From Agmasoma carcini (nom. nud.) (taxonomy: Eukaryota; Microsporidia; Thelohaniidae), in the NCBI GenBank assembly GCA_029232285.1, contig JAOXFI010000004.1:62001-126000 (forward strand): DNA of 64,000 nt. The letters run 5' to 3'. This document shows positions 1 through 10,863 of this stretch, in pieces. The position numbers and the translations under genes are program-made. The notes beneath the pieces are model-generated. The model was not told where the DNA came from, ran no database searches, and saw only the letters and a program-made list of their open reading frames with translations. Each line of letters starts with the position of its first letter. Position 1 is the stretch's first letter.

Positions 1-570
1 CGGATTTATCTTATAAAACTATCAATAAGATATATGAAAAGCTTAATTTTAAAAGTTTAGATCATTTTGATACAAATCCAATGCGATTAGGAGACAGAAA
101 CGTGTGTGTCAAATAGAACTAGAATTAACTCAAGCATAAAAGAAAGGAGAATAGAGGAAGATGCCCTAATAACGATGTTTAGATCTTTGGTATAGTAGAT
201 AAATCTTCTAAAGTGTATTTGAAGTATGTTCAAGATAGAAATGCGCTGTCTTTATTGCCTATAATCCAAAGAGTATGTAATGAAGGTATTATAATTCATT
301 CTGATGAGTGGCATTAATACTCAAGAATAAATCAAATATTTGGGTTTTCGAATGATATTGTTATCATAGTATCAATTATTTTAAACCTATCACACTAGCT
401 CATACTCTCTACCAAGATAGATGTGTTTTTGGTAGAAATTATATTCAAAGACAGCATTATACTCGATGATTTTGCAAAAATTATTGATTTGTTAAAAATG
501 ATTTAAACATAAAATATATCAAATATAAAATTTTTAGTGATGATACGAAGTTTATTTTAATCACTAAGTG
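1..570 (+). pseudogene. Merlin (IS1595/ISXO2-like) transposase remnant
   Basis: Forward translation gives pieces of the Merlin-type DDE transposase in the right order but in shifting frames. A weak CQIEL stretch near 107 stands where the first catalytic VxIDE normally lies. Near 186 comes GIVDKSSKVYLKYVQDRNA, then LLPIIQRVCNEG and IIHSDEWH near 295, which contains the second catalytic Asp. The histidine-rich THTxxIE end has decayed and stops interrupt the frame. The copy is truncated by the window edge, so its left end is unseen. It is non-functional and related to the other Merlin pieces in this window. Confidence 0.75.
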
Positions 571-723
571 AAGTAAATAATAATATTTTGGGATTTTTAA
601 TGTATTTATTTAATTAAAAAAGGGTATTATCAATTCTACAAAATTTTACTTCTATATAAGTACATAATAGTTATATTGACACCTTTTGCAATAATTTAAT
701 ACTTTTATATATTAATAAATAAA

Positions 724-1911
724 TCATTTATTCAAAAGCTTTTTTAAGTAAAATGGGAACAATGTAGACATAACTAAATATCCCAGGTTTATTAGATGAT
801 CGTTGCCTTTTAATCCCATCATTTTTATAATTAAAATGTTCAAATTTGATACTAAAAATATAAGAAACATGTTTCTTGATAAAAATATTATAAATTCCGA
901 TCTACGATATAGGAAAGTAAATTTATCAATGAAGAAACTATTTATCGCTATTATAGAATGAGCTATGAACATAAAATAGCTAACAAATTTAGAATTATAT
1001 AATCTTCTAGATGGAAGTTCGTTGATCGAAATGAATATTGCTAAGAATAGTGCAATTAATGGTAATAATTTAGATACTTTAGTAAAATTCTTACCATAAT
1101 AGTTAAACAGCAAATACACAGACAGCAAAGGAATGATTTGAAAAAATCCTTCTTTGTTTTTTAATATAAAATTTGTTCTTATATCACTCATAATAACATA
1201 TTTAAATTTGTTAATCATGAGTATATGAATTATATAAAGAAGGATGGCATATATCAAATTCAATTCAGAATTTAATAAATTAAAACCCATTTTTACAAAC
1301 ATTAGAATGAAGTAGAAATTCATATGCAATCCGTATTCAGAAGGTTCAATATCAAAATTACATATCTTAACAACCATAAACCTTATTGTCCCTAGTGCTA
1401 AAAGTATTAAATTTGTTTTCATAATCCTTAAATATTGTGATTCTTCAGTTTTTCTTTTTGAAAAGAAACCACCTATTGATATAAATGATAGAACACCAAC
1501 ATCCATCAGATAATATCCGTAGGTCAAAGATTTACCAAATTTCTTAGGAAATATATCAAAGTCAACTGCATTTATTGGTATTATAACCATTACAATTATA
1601 CAAGCCCTCATTAAATCTAACATATATGATGTTTTATTACCAGGATAAGTTAATTTGTATTTTTTTTGTTTAAATATAACTTTTAACAAAAGGAAACATA
1701 GAAGAGTTAAATAATGATGTATTATATATTGCGGATAGCAAGTAATAAGGTAACAAGGAACTATAAACGTAAAGAATAAGCCATAATTTGAGCCTATGTC
1801 ATATATTGGTACTGTTAGAAAGGAATAAAAAAGTATTAAAGGTATTTCATAAATATTAGAGTCAAGCATGGGTAAAAATATATGAAATATTAAATAAAAT
1901 AATAATGTCAT
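724..1911 (-). CDS. GWT1: GWT1/PIG-W, GPI-inositol acyltransferase
   Basis: A 395-aa multipass membrane protein of the ER that would acylate the inositol of GlcN-PI, an early step of GPI-anchor synthesis. The family hallmark lies at about residues 113-140: an INAVDFDIFPKKFGK block followed by YLMDVG. Many hydrophobic segments follow to the C-terminus, and the length is a little under that of yeast Gwt1. The open frame extends eight codons further upstream but begins there with TTG, so the first ATG at 1911 is taken as the start. The gene stands alone, with about 700 bp before ORC2 on the same strand. Unlike most genes here, no AAAATTTT element sits directly before the start. Confidence 0.85.
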   Translation of the reverse strand: MTLLFYLIFHIFLPMLDSNIYEIPLILFYSFLTVPIYDIGSNYGLFFTFIVPCYLITCYPQYIIHHYLTLLCFLLLKVIFKQKKYKLTYPGNKTSYMLDLMRACIIVMVIIPINAVDFDIFPKKFGKSLTYGYYLMDVGVLSFISIGGFFSKRKTEESQYLRIMKTNLILLALGTIRFMVVKICNFDIEPSEYGLHMNFYFILMFVKMGFNLLNSELNLIYAILLYIIHILMINKFKYVIMSDIRTNFILKNKEGFFQIIPLLSVYLLFNYYGKNFTKVSKLLPLIALFLAIFISINELPSRRLYNSKFVSYFMFIAHSIIAINSFFIDKFTFLYRRSEFIIFLSRNMFLIFLVSNLNILIIKMMGLKGNDHLINLGYLVMSTLFPFYLKKLLNK

Positions 1912-2608
1912 ACGTTTGAAGCTACTAACAACCAAAGTTTATTAATTTTAATTGAAAGGTGTCATTTAAACAAAAACTAAAAATATCAAAAAAAGCACTA
2001 TAAGTTAGTATTTGAAGAAACATAAATAAAAGATAGTTCCATATCAAGTATTGAAAATAAATCAACATGTTTTTTCATGAGGGCTAGCACACAAAAATTG
2101 TACAATATCAAACTATTATATTTTATCAAACATATAATAGCAGTATTTGAAATATAAAAATATTATTGTACGTATAAAGAATAAAACCTTAAATATATAC
2201 AAAATGTTACATCTGATGTCATCTAATAATTATAATCACCACCCATACTTAACCTTAGTGATATATTATTTGATAATAACCTAAAACACAGTTTTTCTCT
2301 ATTTTTAAGTGTTTAGGCCCTTAACCTTAAAATATTCATCAAATTTGCGAGGGGAGATCTTAAATTTATATTTTGAATGGCGCTGTGTAGATGCGTGCTT
2401 ATTTACTAGCTTTTCTGAATTGATCTATATTCTATTAATAATGAATAAAAAATACATTATATAGTCTATTATGTGATATAAACTTAATAGAATACTTGTA
2501 AAATGATATTATTCAATTTTTATTGACTTTTTACATACCTTCTATCTCAAAAATTATATATAAGCAACAAACTTTAGCTGTAAAATTTCAATTTTAAACA
2601 AATAATTT
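1912..2608. other. AT-rich intergenic region, nothing recognised
   Basis: About 700 bp between the starts of GWT1 and the end of ORC2. Every frame is interrupted and no transposase motif, RNA gene or tandem repeat was recognised. It presumably holds the GWT1 promoter and the ORC2 3' region. Confidence 0.5.
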
Positions 2609-3346
2609 TTATTTTTCAAAATTTGCTTCCTTAAGAACACATTCAATTTCTTCTTTGTTTAAATTAATCTTAATTTGAGATTTTTCAGTTAATTTTATTA
2701 TTTTATGATCAATAAATTCATTAAGCTGCTCTATAATAATATTAACACGTGTTATCATAAGCTCATGTTTTATAGCCTTAAACAAATCAGAGATGGTTGG
2801 TGATTTTAGCTCTAAAAGCCTCTTAAACACAAATTTAGCACGTTTTGATACACTATTGATAACCATAATTGTATTCTTAGCCTTATTATCAAACAAATCT
2901 ACATCAATAATTTCATCTGTATAAGGTTCAAAGGTGGTAAAATCTCTATATATGAAGTTAAAGTCTTCAATATCTTCATTATCAAACGTAAAATCAATGT
3001 TTTCTACTGTTCCAACAATTCTTATTGATTTTAAATCCCTAAGAAATTGAAATTTAAAATCAAAATTTGTTATAATTATGACTAATAATTTGTCTTTTGA
3101 ATCATAAAACTGATCAATTTTTTCAATTGTGGGGTGTTTATCCTCATAATGGCCTAATAATAATATCTCTTGTATTATATCTTCTAGTTTTAGATATAAG
3201 CCATTAAAAACCACAGCTTCAGGGAATATTTCTTCAAGAAGTTTTCTTTTACAACCATATCCATATAACAGAAGATTAAAACTTCCTAATAGTTCAATAA
3301 GTTCTGGTCGTAACTTTTTATGGAAATCAAGCAGACTAGTATTCAT
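2609..3346 (-). CDS. ORC2: Origin recognition complex subunit 2 (ORC2), minimal form
   Basis: A 245-aa protein matching only the conserved C-terminal half of ORC2, a subunit of the complex that marks replication origins and loads MCM. Visible blocks are LLLYGYGCKRKLLEEIF at about residues 25-41, corresponding to the Walker-A-like strand and loop of the degenerate AAA+ domain, and FIYRDFTTFEPYTDE at about 131-145, the strongest family signature. Residues about 165-245 look like the winged-helix domain. The family is usually 550-620 aa, so the disordered N-terminal half is absent, as is common in microsporidia. The ATG at 3346 is preceded on the coding strand by AAAAATTTTTA, the start-proximal element seen throughout the window. 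Confidence 0.85.
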   Translation of the reverse strand: MNTSLLDFHKKLRPELIELLGSFNLLLYGYGCKRKLLEEIFPEAVVFNGLYLKLEDIIQEILLLGHYEDKHPTIEKIDQFYDSKDKLLVIIITNFDFKFQFLRDLKSIRIVGTVENIDFTFDNEDIEDFNFIYRDFTTFEPYTDEIIDVDLFDNKAKNTIMVINSVSKRAKFVFKRLLELKSPTISDLFKAIKHELMITRVNIIIEQLNEFIDHKIIKLTEKSQIKINLNKEEIECVLKEANFEK

Positions 3347-5107
3347 TAAAAATTTTTATCTAATAAATTTTTAGTGAAATATGATTAATACAAAAAATTA
3401 AATTATACGTTGATATAAAAACAATTTTTATCATATTTAGCCATTTTAATCCTTAGATACACTGCTTATAAGGATATATCACTATTTTTGCTCTAAATCT
3501 CAAATATATTCTTTCTAATGATAAATAATTTGTTTTACGAGTATAAATTATCTTGAAAACAAATTTTCTTTGAATAATAATCAATAACGTATCACTAGAC
3601 TTATAAATACCAAAAACGTCATTTAAAAATTATTGGAAATATTGGAAAAATTGATCAATTGTACTGAAATATTTCATTCTTTGGGTCTAAGTCGTACTAT
3701 ATTTGATAATTTTTGATTAATCTGGAAATAATTCTAATAAATATTAACATAATTATATTTAATAATATTTCATAAGTATATTTTTAGATACTTTTAACAA
3801 ATTTTGTAAATTTAGTAGAATTAATTGTACACCATTTGCTTTAAACCCATTTAGAAGTAATTTTAACAAATTCATCTGGTATATTACACCATAATATTTC
3901 ATTATTAAGATCATTTTATGATTAAACCCTTTTTATATAACCAATATGCCTTCAATTGTCGATTTAACTGGTCAATCAATATATTATAAGGTTTTCTTAA
4001 AATATAACCTTGTCAAACTAGAAGCATAACAAAAAGTATTGTATTATTGCTTTTTAAACAAATATAAAGGCTTTATTGGTGCTTAAAGGGCGTCATTACT
4101 ACTAAAAACTAACATAATTACTTGAATTTAATCTTTCATTGATCAAAATTATTTTTACTAATTCTTCCCCTAACAAACAACTAATATATTAAACAGTTTT
4201 CTAATTTTTTTTAGTTTTGTTGATACAATTTTCTGAACCTCTCCCGTCAGACTCATTCGTCATAACATATCACCTTATCCCAATAATCTTTAAACATACC
4301 GTAAACAATTTTATTTGTGTAATTAAGTCAAAAAAAATTTGATGTCTGCAACCCTTGCTTGAATATTCATATTATGAAATACGTTTCTTATTTACTCAGA
4401 GTTTTATCAACTGATTGAGTTTTTCTAATTCTGATATTTGAAAAACAGAATTTTCAAACAATTTTAATTTTATTTATTAACCATATCAATAATCTTTAGT
4501 CTAACAATATTTTTTGTAAAATATATTGCACTGAGAAATTGGGTACTGTCGTATTTTTAGAAAATTTTCTTATTGAGATTCCATCATATTTAGGTTTTAT
4601 AATATGAATATTAATGTCTAAAGACTACTCATGAATACAATATAAGATGTTATTTACTTTAATGGAAGAAAATCATCTTTTTTGAGGGTGTCTGGCTATA
4701 CCTTGCAAAATCTCAAAATTAATAAAAAATATATAACAATATGCATGATAAACACAATATAAGTAATAAATTAAACGTTCAATAAAAACTAAACAATATT
4801 TACATCGCATTGTATTGATGTTTATATGTATCAAAAATATTATATTTTATAATGAAACGAAAGTTCTAAACTAATATCATGATAGATAATTATATATTAC
4901 GACTTGATATTGAAGAATTATGAATATTTACGAATGATTTGACAAAAAACAATAATCAAAGATTTTGATATTCAAATAATGAATTAATAATACAATAGAC
5001 ACCATCTAATTTTTAATTAAAATACCAAAAAAATTACATATCAATTGAAAATAATTTAGTACTTTTAGCATTCTTCACTCTATAACAACAATTAAAACAT
5101 AAATCGT
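3347..5107. other. 1.76 kb AT-rich spacer with possible faint transposon decay
   Basis: No intact gene was found between ORC2 and APC1. Minus-strand frames around 4150-4320 give a short YWDKVICYDESD-like string, faintly recalling the catalytic DE region of Tc1 transposases, but stops are dense and no terminal repeats were found. This is treated as unresolved decayed sequence rather than an element. Confidence 0.35.
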
Positions 5108-7726
5108 TTATTTCGTATTAGCTAAAAGCTTTAATATTTCCCTTTTCTTAAAAATATTAATACATTCAAAATTTTCATGATAATCTGATAAAATATCAAT
5201 AAATATTTTCTTATCAATTTCATCCATCATAGAATATTCTTCCTTATACATTTTCATAATTTGATCCATAATAATCCTTCTATAATCATATATTCGATCA
5301 TTTCTCTTAAGAATACTTGACCCAAAAGCTTTAAATAAATGAATATAAGAATCTATAAGAGTTGGATATGGGAACATAGCTACCAAAATCTTGAAATCAA
5401 ATGTCAGATTGTAATATCCCATTCCTGCACACAATATACCTGTACAGAATTTGTATAGTTCAAGATCATCCTTTGTAAATATCGAAAAATTAGTTGGCCC
5501 TTTCTCTTTGAAATCAAAATATGTATATTCCTTCATAAAAGCAGGTTTTTCAATCTTAAGCAACTGCCTTCTCAATATCCTTAGTATTTCTAAATCAAAT
5601 GTGCCAGATTTAGCCAAACACAAAGCCACGAGACCATAATTAAACAACAATATCCAATCTCTGTTATCCTCTACCATCTCCTCGATTTTTAATACAAAAT
5701 CAATTATTTTTTCAATTTTATGTTCACACACCCCATCTCTAAGAGCCTTAAGTCCAAAATAAAACATTCTGGCTGATATTCTACATATTACTTCATCATC
5801 AATGTACTTTGGTAGGTTAATCATATTTTCAACATAAGTATCATCAAGTTCTGTGGAAAATTTAGAGGTTAGTTGGAATAATTCGGAGTAAAACTGTTCT
5901 GCATTAAGAGCCTCTGTGTCTCTATGATAGGAAATATCAAGCTGGCTTAATCCATTCACAATCAATTCAGAAAGACTATCGTTCATTTGAATAGGAACTC
6001 TTGTACCAACAAAACCAGCTGAGATAGCAGCTAGAAATCTATAATTTCTTGAATAAAATTCCACATTCTTTTCACTATCAAGAGGTCCAAACATATTACA
6101 CTCTTTTGATAATATTCTAAGCACATTTTTATCATATGTGTTCTTATTTTTGTTTCCAAGAGCAAACATAGATGCTTTTTTGATGGTAACCGAATTTTCC
6201 TTTAAGTATCTAAACAAGGTATTGTTGGCCTCAAAGGAATCATTAAATGAAAGCAAAACTATTAAAAATTTTGTATTTCCTGTATCTCGACCATTCAATT
6301 TCTTCAATACATTTTCTAAAGCAATCTTGTTGGGTCCTTTGGTTAAGTAACAACCCATAGCCTGGCCCACTGAAAAAGGGTTTTTTAAATTCATCGGTGA
6401 TACTTGTTTAATGATACCAGAATTAATACCACATTCAAAGTTAAAATCCAACTCAATACTACTCTTAGTGTTAAACAGAAGGATACCAGTTCCCCAGACA
6501 CATGAATTTCTTTTATCCAGTGATCCGCCCCTTGAAACATCAAAAATATCATCAGTTGGGAATAATAGACCTTTAGTCTTAAATAGTCTGTAAATTTCAT
6601 AAGAACGATTATCCTTAAAATATTTTTTGTTATTTGAGATGGTAACAGAATTAAATGACTTTCCTGGTGTTTTTTGATCACCTTTTCTACTTCTTAACAT
6701 CTTAGTAAATTTTTTGTAGTATTTTGAATCATATTTCATATCTTCTCTATTACAAGAAATTATAAAATGGCAAAGTCTATGTGATTTTGAATTTACATAT
6801 TTGAATATTCGATTATAGGTCCTTTGGAGGAACTCATCAATGTTATCACAGGGATTGATCTCATTATACAAGAAATTACCATTAATTGTGCTGATAAAAC
6901 CATTAATATCTAAATCATAATGAAATACCAAAAAGGAATTAATATGGTTTTCAAATACACCTTTTGGTTTTTGATCACCTAAATATTTTTCAAGGAATGA
7001 TTTCATACTTTGCTCTTTAATAAATAGTTTCATTAAAAATTCTGAACTGTTCAGCTCAAACCCAGGCTCGAACAACCTTTCTCCGTATTCTAGCAAGAGT
7101 TCAGAATACAAAGATTCATTTATTGGAACTTCTCTTAGACTACCAACCTTAGAAAATCTTATATTTTTATAAAAAAGTTGATCATTTATATCTAAAAATA
7201 ATTCGCCCAAATGGCGGAAAGTTTTATAAGACTTGTTTGTGCCAAATTCGTACACCTTCTCACCATCTTGAATCCTTAGATCAACAAATCTTAGCTTATG
7301 TGGTAATATTAGCACAACAAAATTGTAATATCCAAATATCTCAAAATCGTCATTTTTTCTTTTTCTTTTAATTTTATTTGCTGTAGGCAGTGCGAAATTG
7401 GAAAGTTCAGATATATCACATTGATATACTGTTGTGGATCTTTTCATTTCGTTCATACCATCATGATTGACTTCGAATGAAACAATAACGTTATCAAACG
7501 TAAGGACAACATCTGACCCATTCTTTATTAGAACAGTCCCTTCTCCTGCGCTTAACAATTTCCCTGATGTAATGTAAACAAAAGTTTTAAAATCGGAAGT
7601 CTTGAATATATTCCCACCTTTTAATTGAACATAATATGTTTCCTTATTCTTTATCATTCGTCTAACACATATTGTCAGAAATACACTATCTACAGTTAAA
7701 AAACTTCCCACTTTCTTAACTTTCAT
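5108..7726 (-). CDS. APC1: Probable anaphase-promoting complex subunit 1 (APC1)
   Basis: An 872-aa protein resembling the APC1/Tsg24 scaffold of the APC/C ubiquitin ligase that drives mitotic exit. The N-terminal 250 residues are beta-rich, as in the APC1 WD40-like domain. From about residue 440 to 620 there are PC-repeat-like helical units with the family spacing: SVGQAMGCYLTKG, FLIVLLSFNDSFEANNTL, KKASMFALGNKNKNTYDKN, then FLAAISAGFVGTR. The protein is about half the length of vertebrate APC1. The open frame starts 20 codons earlier with TTG. The ATG at 7726 is preferred because the coding strand reads AAATTTTTTCCAT just before it. Rpn1/Rpn2 proteasome subunits also carry PC repeats but fit the flanking sequence less well. 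The assignment is moderate. Confidence 0.6.
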   Translation of the reverse strand: MKVKKVGSFLTVDSVFLTICVRRMIKNKETYYVQLKGGNIFKTSDFKTFVYITSGKLLSAGEGTVLIKNGSDVVLTFDNVIVSFEVNHDGMNEMKRSTTVYQCDISELSNFALPTANKIKRKRKNDDFEIFGYYNFVVLILPHKLRFVDLRIQDGEKVYEFGTNKSYKTFRHLGELFLDINDQLFYKNIRFSKVGSLREVPINESLYSELLLEYGERLFEPGFELNSSEFLMKLFIKEQSMKSFLEKYLGDQKPKGVFENHINSFLVFHYDLDINGFISTINGNFLYNEINPCDNIDEFLQRTYNRIFKYVNSKSHRLCHFIISCNREDMKYDSKYYKKFTKMLRSRKGDQKTPGKSFNSVTISNNKKYFKDNRSYEIYRLFKTKGLLFPTDDIFDVSRGGSLDKRNSCVWGTGILLFNTKSSIELDFNFECGINSGIIKQVSPMNLKNPFSVGQAMGCYLTKGPNKIALENVLKKLNGRDTGNTKFLIVLLSFNDSFEANNTLFRYLKENSVTIKKASMFALGNKNKNTYDKNVLRILSKECNMFGPLDSEKNVEFYSRNYRFLAAISAGFVGTRVPIQMNDSLSELIVNGLSQLDISYHRDTEALNAEQFYSELFQLTSKFSTELDDTYVENMINLPKYIDDEVICRISARMFYFGLKALRDGVCEHKIEKIIDFVLKIEEMVEDNRDWILLFNYGLVALCLAKSGTFDLEILRILRRQLLKIEKPAFMKEYTYFDFKEKGPTNFSIFTKDDLELYKFCTGILCAGMGYYNLTFDFKILVAMFPYPTLIDSYIHLFKAFGSSILKRNDRIYDYRRIIMDQIMKMYKEEYSMMDEIDKKIFIDILSDYHENFECINIFKKREILKLLANTK

Positions 7727-7828
7727 ATGGAAAAAATTTACATTTTCTTTATTTGTATATAATTTTTTGAATATTATATTGACCAAATTTTATGTAGCTG
7801 AATATTTAACACAAATATTTATTTTAAA

Positions 7829-8098
7829 CTAATTTATTAGTAACCATGTAAGATATACAATTAGCAGCACCAGAATTATTATGAAGCTTAGCCTTTTGTC
7901 TCTTTTAACTTCACCCATTACAATATCAAAATATGACTTGTTTGATTTAAATAAAACGACATTATCACTTTGCTGACTTTTTATTGACTCTAGAATCAGT
8001 GATTGTGACTTAATCTTCTCTGATATACCAATTGCACCTTCATTTAATTGTAAAGCGATGTTATATAAGTTATCATCCTCTACATGCTCCGGGTCCAT
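7829..8098 (-). CDS. Small tail-anchored Qc-SNARE-like protein (Bet1/Sft1 type)
   Basis: An 89-aa protein with a helical, heptad-patterned stretch at about residues 15-65 and a single C-terminal transmembrane segment at about 70-88 (FIIILVLLIVYLTWLLI). This is the layout of Bet1/Sft1-class Qc-SNAREs acting in ER-Golgi or intra-Golgi fusion. A glutamine within EKIKSQSLILESI (about 28-40) is the candidate zero-layer residue. The first ATG is at 8098; six codons upstream are open but begin with TTG. It lies 102 bp after the APC1 start and 71 bp before the end of the RCM1 gene, all on the same strand. Size and topology support a SNARE, but the exact subfamily cannot be fixed by eye. Confidence 0.5.
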   Translation of the reverse strand: MDPEHVEDDNLYNIALQLNEGAIGISEKIKSQSLILESIKSQQSDNVVLFKSNKSYFDIVMGEVKRDKRLSFIIILVLLIVYLTWLLIN

Positions 8099-8169
8099 AT
8101 GCCTTAAAACAAACAAATTATTTTGTTATATTCTAAAACCATCAAAATAAATTTAATGATTTACTTTAT

Positions 8170-9246
8170 TTATTTTCTTTTTAGTAAAGCAACAAAAAAC
8201 CCATTGTGCTTCTCAGATTTATCCATTCTTATTACTTTTGAGCTAAATTCATACCCATCACAACCTCTTTTACCGATGCCAATCTCTATATTCTCAACTT
8301 CGTATTTATCGTTTTTTTCAAGAATCTCTTTAATAACAGCTTCACCCTCTTCATCAAATTCGGAACAAGTTGAATACACAATTCTTTTGGGGTTGAATGC
8401 AAGTGCATGCTTAAGCAAGACAACTTGTAGATTATGAAGACTATCAACTCTCTTCTGATCCTTTTCATAATTAAAATGTATACCCGAACCAGAACAAGGC
8501 GGATCAAGCAATATATAATCAACTTCTTTAATCTTGACCTTTAGAAAATCAGAATGGAGACATTTGACATTTTTACAGTTATAAACTTTTACTTGCTGCT
8601 TAAGTGTGTTAAATCTAACCTTATTTCTCTCAACAGCCAATATATGACCTTTATTGTTCATGATGGAGGACAAATGCGTAGTTTTATTCCCAGGAGCTGC
8701 GCAACAATCAATTACAGTAGATTCTTCATCAGGATTTAAAATATAAGCAGGTAAGCACGAGGAAAGATTCTGAAATATAAAATTTTTCCTAAATTCTTCG
8801 ACAGTTCTATCAAAATCTTCTGGTATTTCAAAGACGAAAGGTATTTCTGTCTTCTTAAGTCCATATTTATCTGCCAAAACCCCTTTTTCTTTTGATGTAA
8901 GTCTGCAAAACATATTTTTACTGATTTTCTTTAATTCTTTGCCTTTAATACTGTCAGACAGTACTTCTTGCCATTTCTTGTGTTTGATTTTACCTTCAAG
9001 TATTTCAGCAGCAACAATTGGAGCAATTTCTTGGTCTGCCATGAACTCATTAGACTCACATATTTCTTTATAAATATCAAAGTTAGAAACAACCCGTTCA
9101 ACTAAATTGTAGTAATCTAATGGATATTTCTGAGAATACACTTCCGTTTTGATTGTAGATGTGTGGTTTGTTATTCTTTTTATCATTTCCATGGCGTTAT
9201 TGTACTTTTCCTTTTGCTTTGGAGATAGTGACACATCACTTGGCAT
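8170..9246 (-). CDS. RCM1: RCM1/NSUN5-type rRNA (cytosine-5) methyltransferase
   Basis: A 358-aa SAM-dependent RNA m5C methyltransferase of the NOL1/NOP2/sun family. LSSCLPAYILNP (about 161-172) is followed by the SAM-binding motif IDCCAAPGNKTTHL (about 179-192). The two cysteines that define the mechanism are present: Cys251 in LLDPPCSGSG and Cys294 in YSTCS. The CLPA block and the CSGSG motif favour the Rcm1/NSUN5 branch, which methylates a conserved cytosine in the large-subunit rRNA, over NOP2. The length is close to the family core. ATG at 9246 is preceded by AAAAATTTTAT. Only 22 bp separate it from the TAF6 stop, on the same strand. Confidence 0.85.
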   Translation of the reverse strand: MPSDVSLSPKQKEKYNNAMEMIKRITNHTSTIKTEVYSQKYPLDYYNLVERVVSNFDIYKEICESNEFMADQEIAPIVAAEILEGKIKHKKWQEVLSDSIKGKELKKISKNMFCRLTSKEKGVLADKYGLKKTEIPFVFEIPEDFDRTVEEFRKNFIFQNLSSCLPAYILNPDEESTVIDCCAAPGNKTTHLSSIMNNKGHILAVERNKVRFNTLKQQVKVYNCKNVKCLHSDFLKVKIKEVDYILLDPPCSGSGIHFNYEKDQKRVDSLHNLQVVLLKHALAFNPKRIVYSTCSEFDEEGEAVIKEILEKNDKYEVENIEIGIGKRGCDGYEFSSKVIRMDKSEKHNGFFVALLKRK

Positions 9247-9268
9247 ATAAAATTTTTATTAAAATAAT

Positions 9269-10333
9269 TTAAAAATTTATTTTTTTCTTCAATTGATCAA
9301 TATAGTTCATAACTTTTTCATGTTTGGAGGTGTACAAATGGAGATTATCAAATATCTGCCCCTTGACAATCTCTGGGGAGAGTATGCCTAAGCAATAAAC
9401 AGCACCATATTGTGATTCTTCACTCTTACTACCATCTAGCCATGCATTTCTCAATGTATTTAATATCTTAGGAACAATGTTCTTGTATAACACACCATAT
9501 TTATCATATACTTTCTTTATCACATCAGCTGCCACTTTTCTTATTTTCATAGTTACCGATTTTCCAATAACACAAGTAAGAAAGACCGGTAGCATTTCAT
9601 GTAGGTACGGATCTAAGAATATATATTTATTTTTCAAAAGGCTGGCATACATCATAAGATTCTGCTCAACGACAGCTTCTAAGTTTATTTTTGATTTAAT
9701 TTCTGTATTAAAGTGGTGAATGAAATAGGGTACCAACTGCTGAATGCCTGGTTCGTTGGATAGACAATCAATAGCGACTTCAGTTTCTGTTTCGATTGTG
9801 GATAGAATCTTATCAAAATACATTGAGAGTTCTTTAGTCAGTAGATGCTTGTGTTGTTGCTTAAGTTCAAGGGATTCTTGATATTTTGAGAGTGTTTCGT
9901 TTTGAACTTCCTTTTCGTCCATTAATATGGGATTTTGTTTAATAGGTGGCTGAACACCCTCAATTGCAAGCCAGTGACTTTGAAAATAAGGCTTTAGAGG
10001 AACCTTTGGTAATGGTCTATCAAGAAATTCTTCAATATCAATATCCTCATCTGGTACAAAGTATACGTTAGAGGGTAGACCCTTGAAAACGAGAGATTCC
10101 TGTGAATTATAACCGAATAGTGGCTCAATGTTTCTACTGATAAGAGCATAGTTTACATCATCTACTGTAAGCTTGTTTGAATGCGAGGCAAGCATGAACA
10201 TCCCTGCACGCTGACAAACTTCTTTTAGACGGTACTCTAAATCCTGGCTTAGTATTCTTAAAGCATCATCATCAACATTTATTATCCCTTTTGAACTAGC
10301 GAAAGATCTTAGTGTTTCTTTGGAGAACAACAT
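9269..10333 (-). CDS. TAF6: TFIID/SAGA subunit TAF6
   Basis: A 354-aa protein with the TAF6 layout. An H4-like histone fold occupies about residues 1-75: FSKETLRSFASSKGI, a central helix with DLEYRLKEVCQRAGMFM, then KLTVDDVNYALISRNIEPLFG. A linker follows, and a C-terminal HEAT-repeat domain spans about 160-354 (VPYFIHHFNTEI, MLPVFLTCVIGK, WLDGSKSEESQYGAVYCLGIL). TAF6 pairs with TAF9 in TFIID and sometimes SAGA at RNA polymerase II promoters. It is shorter than human TAF6 (677 aa) because the tail is missing. The coding strand has CTAAAAAATTTCTG before ATG. The gene is transcribed away from the RhoGAP-like gene at 10864. Confidence 0.9.
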   Translation of the reverse strand: MLFSKETLRSFASSKGIINVDDDALRILSQDLEYRLKEVCQRAGMFMLASHSNKLTVDDVNYALISRNIEPLFGYNSQESLVFKGLPSNVYFVPDEDIDIEEFLDRPLPKVPLKPYFQSHWLAIEGVQPPIKQNPILMDEKEVQNETLSKYQESLELKQQHKHLLTKELSMYFDKILSTIETETEVAIDCLSNEPGIQQLVPYFIHHFNTEIKSKINLEAVVEQNLMMYASLLKNKYIFLDPYLHEMLPVFLTCVIGKSVTMKIRKVAADVIKKVYDKYGVLYKNIVPKILNTLRNAWLDGSKSEESQYGAVYCLGILSPEIVKGQIFDNLHLYTSKHEKVMNYIDQLKKKINF

Positions 10334-10863
10334 AATCTGGACAGAAATTTTTTAGTTTTGAAAATTTTTAAAAATGTTTTAAAAATTTAACAAATTATGA
10401 ATCAATATATGAAATCAAGGTGAAACTCTAAATTGTAAATAATTGAAATATTTAATTAAAGGATTAATAATAGAATAATTTTTTTTCAATGTTTAATATA
10501 CTGAACAAAGGTGATAAAAATGGTATTAGATACGAAGGAATGACTATAAATGAGTCAATTAGAACCACCAAAGGTCTAATAAGTTAAAATGTGTTTATAA
10601 AAGCACATATAACTCTTTAAATAAGACTTTTACTCTTTAAATACACACGTTTAACTTATCACTAACTGTTAATTAAATATTTTCATATAATCGCCTTTAA
10701 ATGTTTAAACCTTCTACCTTTATTTGATAAATATTAAATAAAAATATATGATATATCCATAATACCTTGACCAACAATTCTATTTGTTCATGTTTATCAA
10801 TTCTCAATTTATATCAAAATATTTTTTACTATAAAATTTTATTTTGCTTGTTTTTATAAATCC
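10334..10863. promoter_or_regulatory. Divergent intergenic region between TAF6 and the 10864 gene
   Basis: A 530-bp spacer between two divergently transcribed genes, presumably holding both promoters. It is very AT-rich and contains AAAATTT-type blocks at both ends (near 10357-10372 and 10836-10843). No transposon motif or RNA gene was recognised. Confidence 0.4.

Noticed and set aside
4150..4320. Possible Tc1 transposase trace on the minus strand
   Set aside because: Only a DESD-like string among dense stops; no inverted repeats found.
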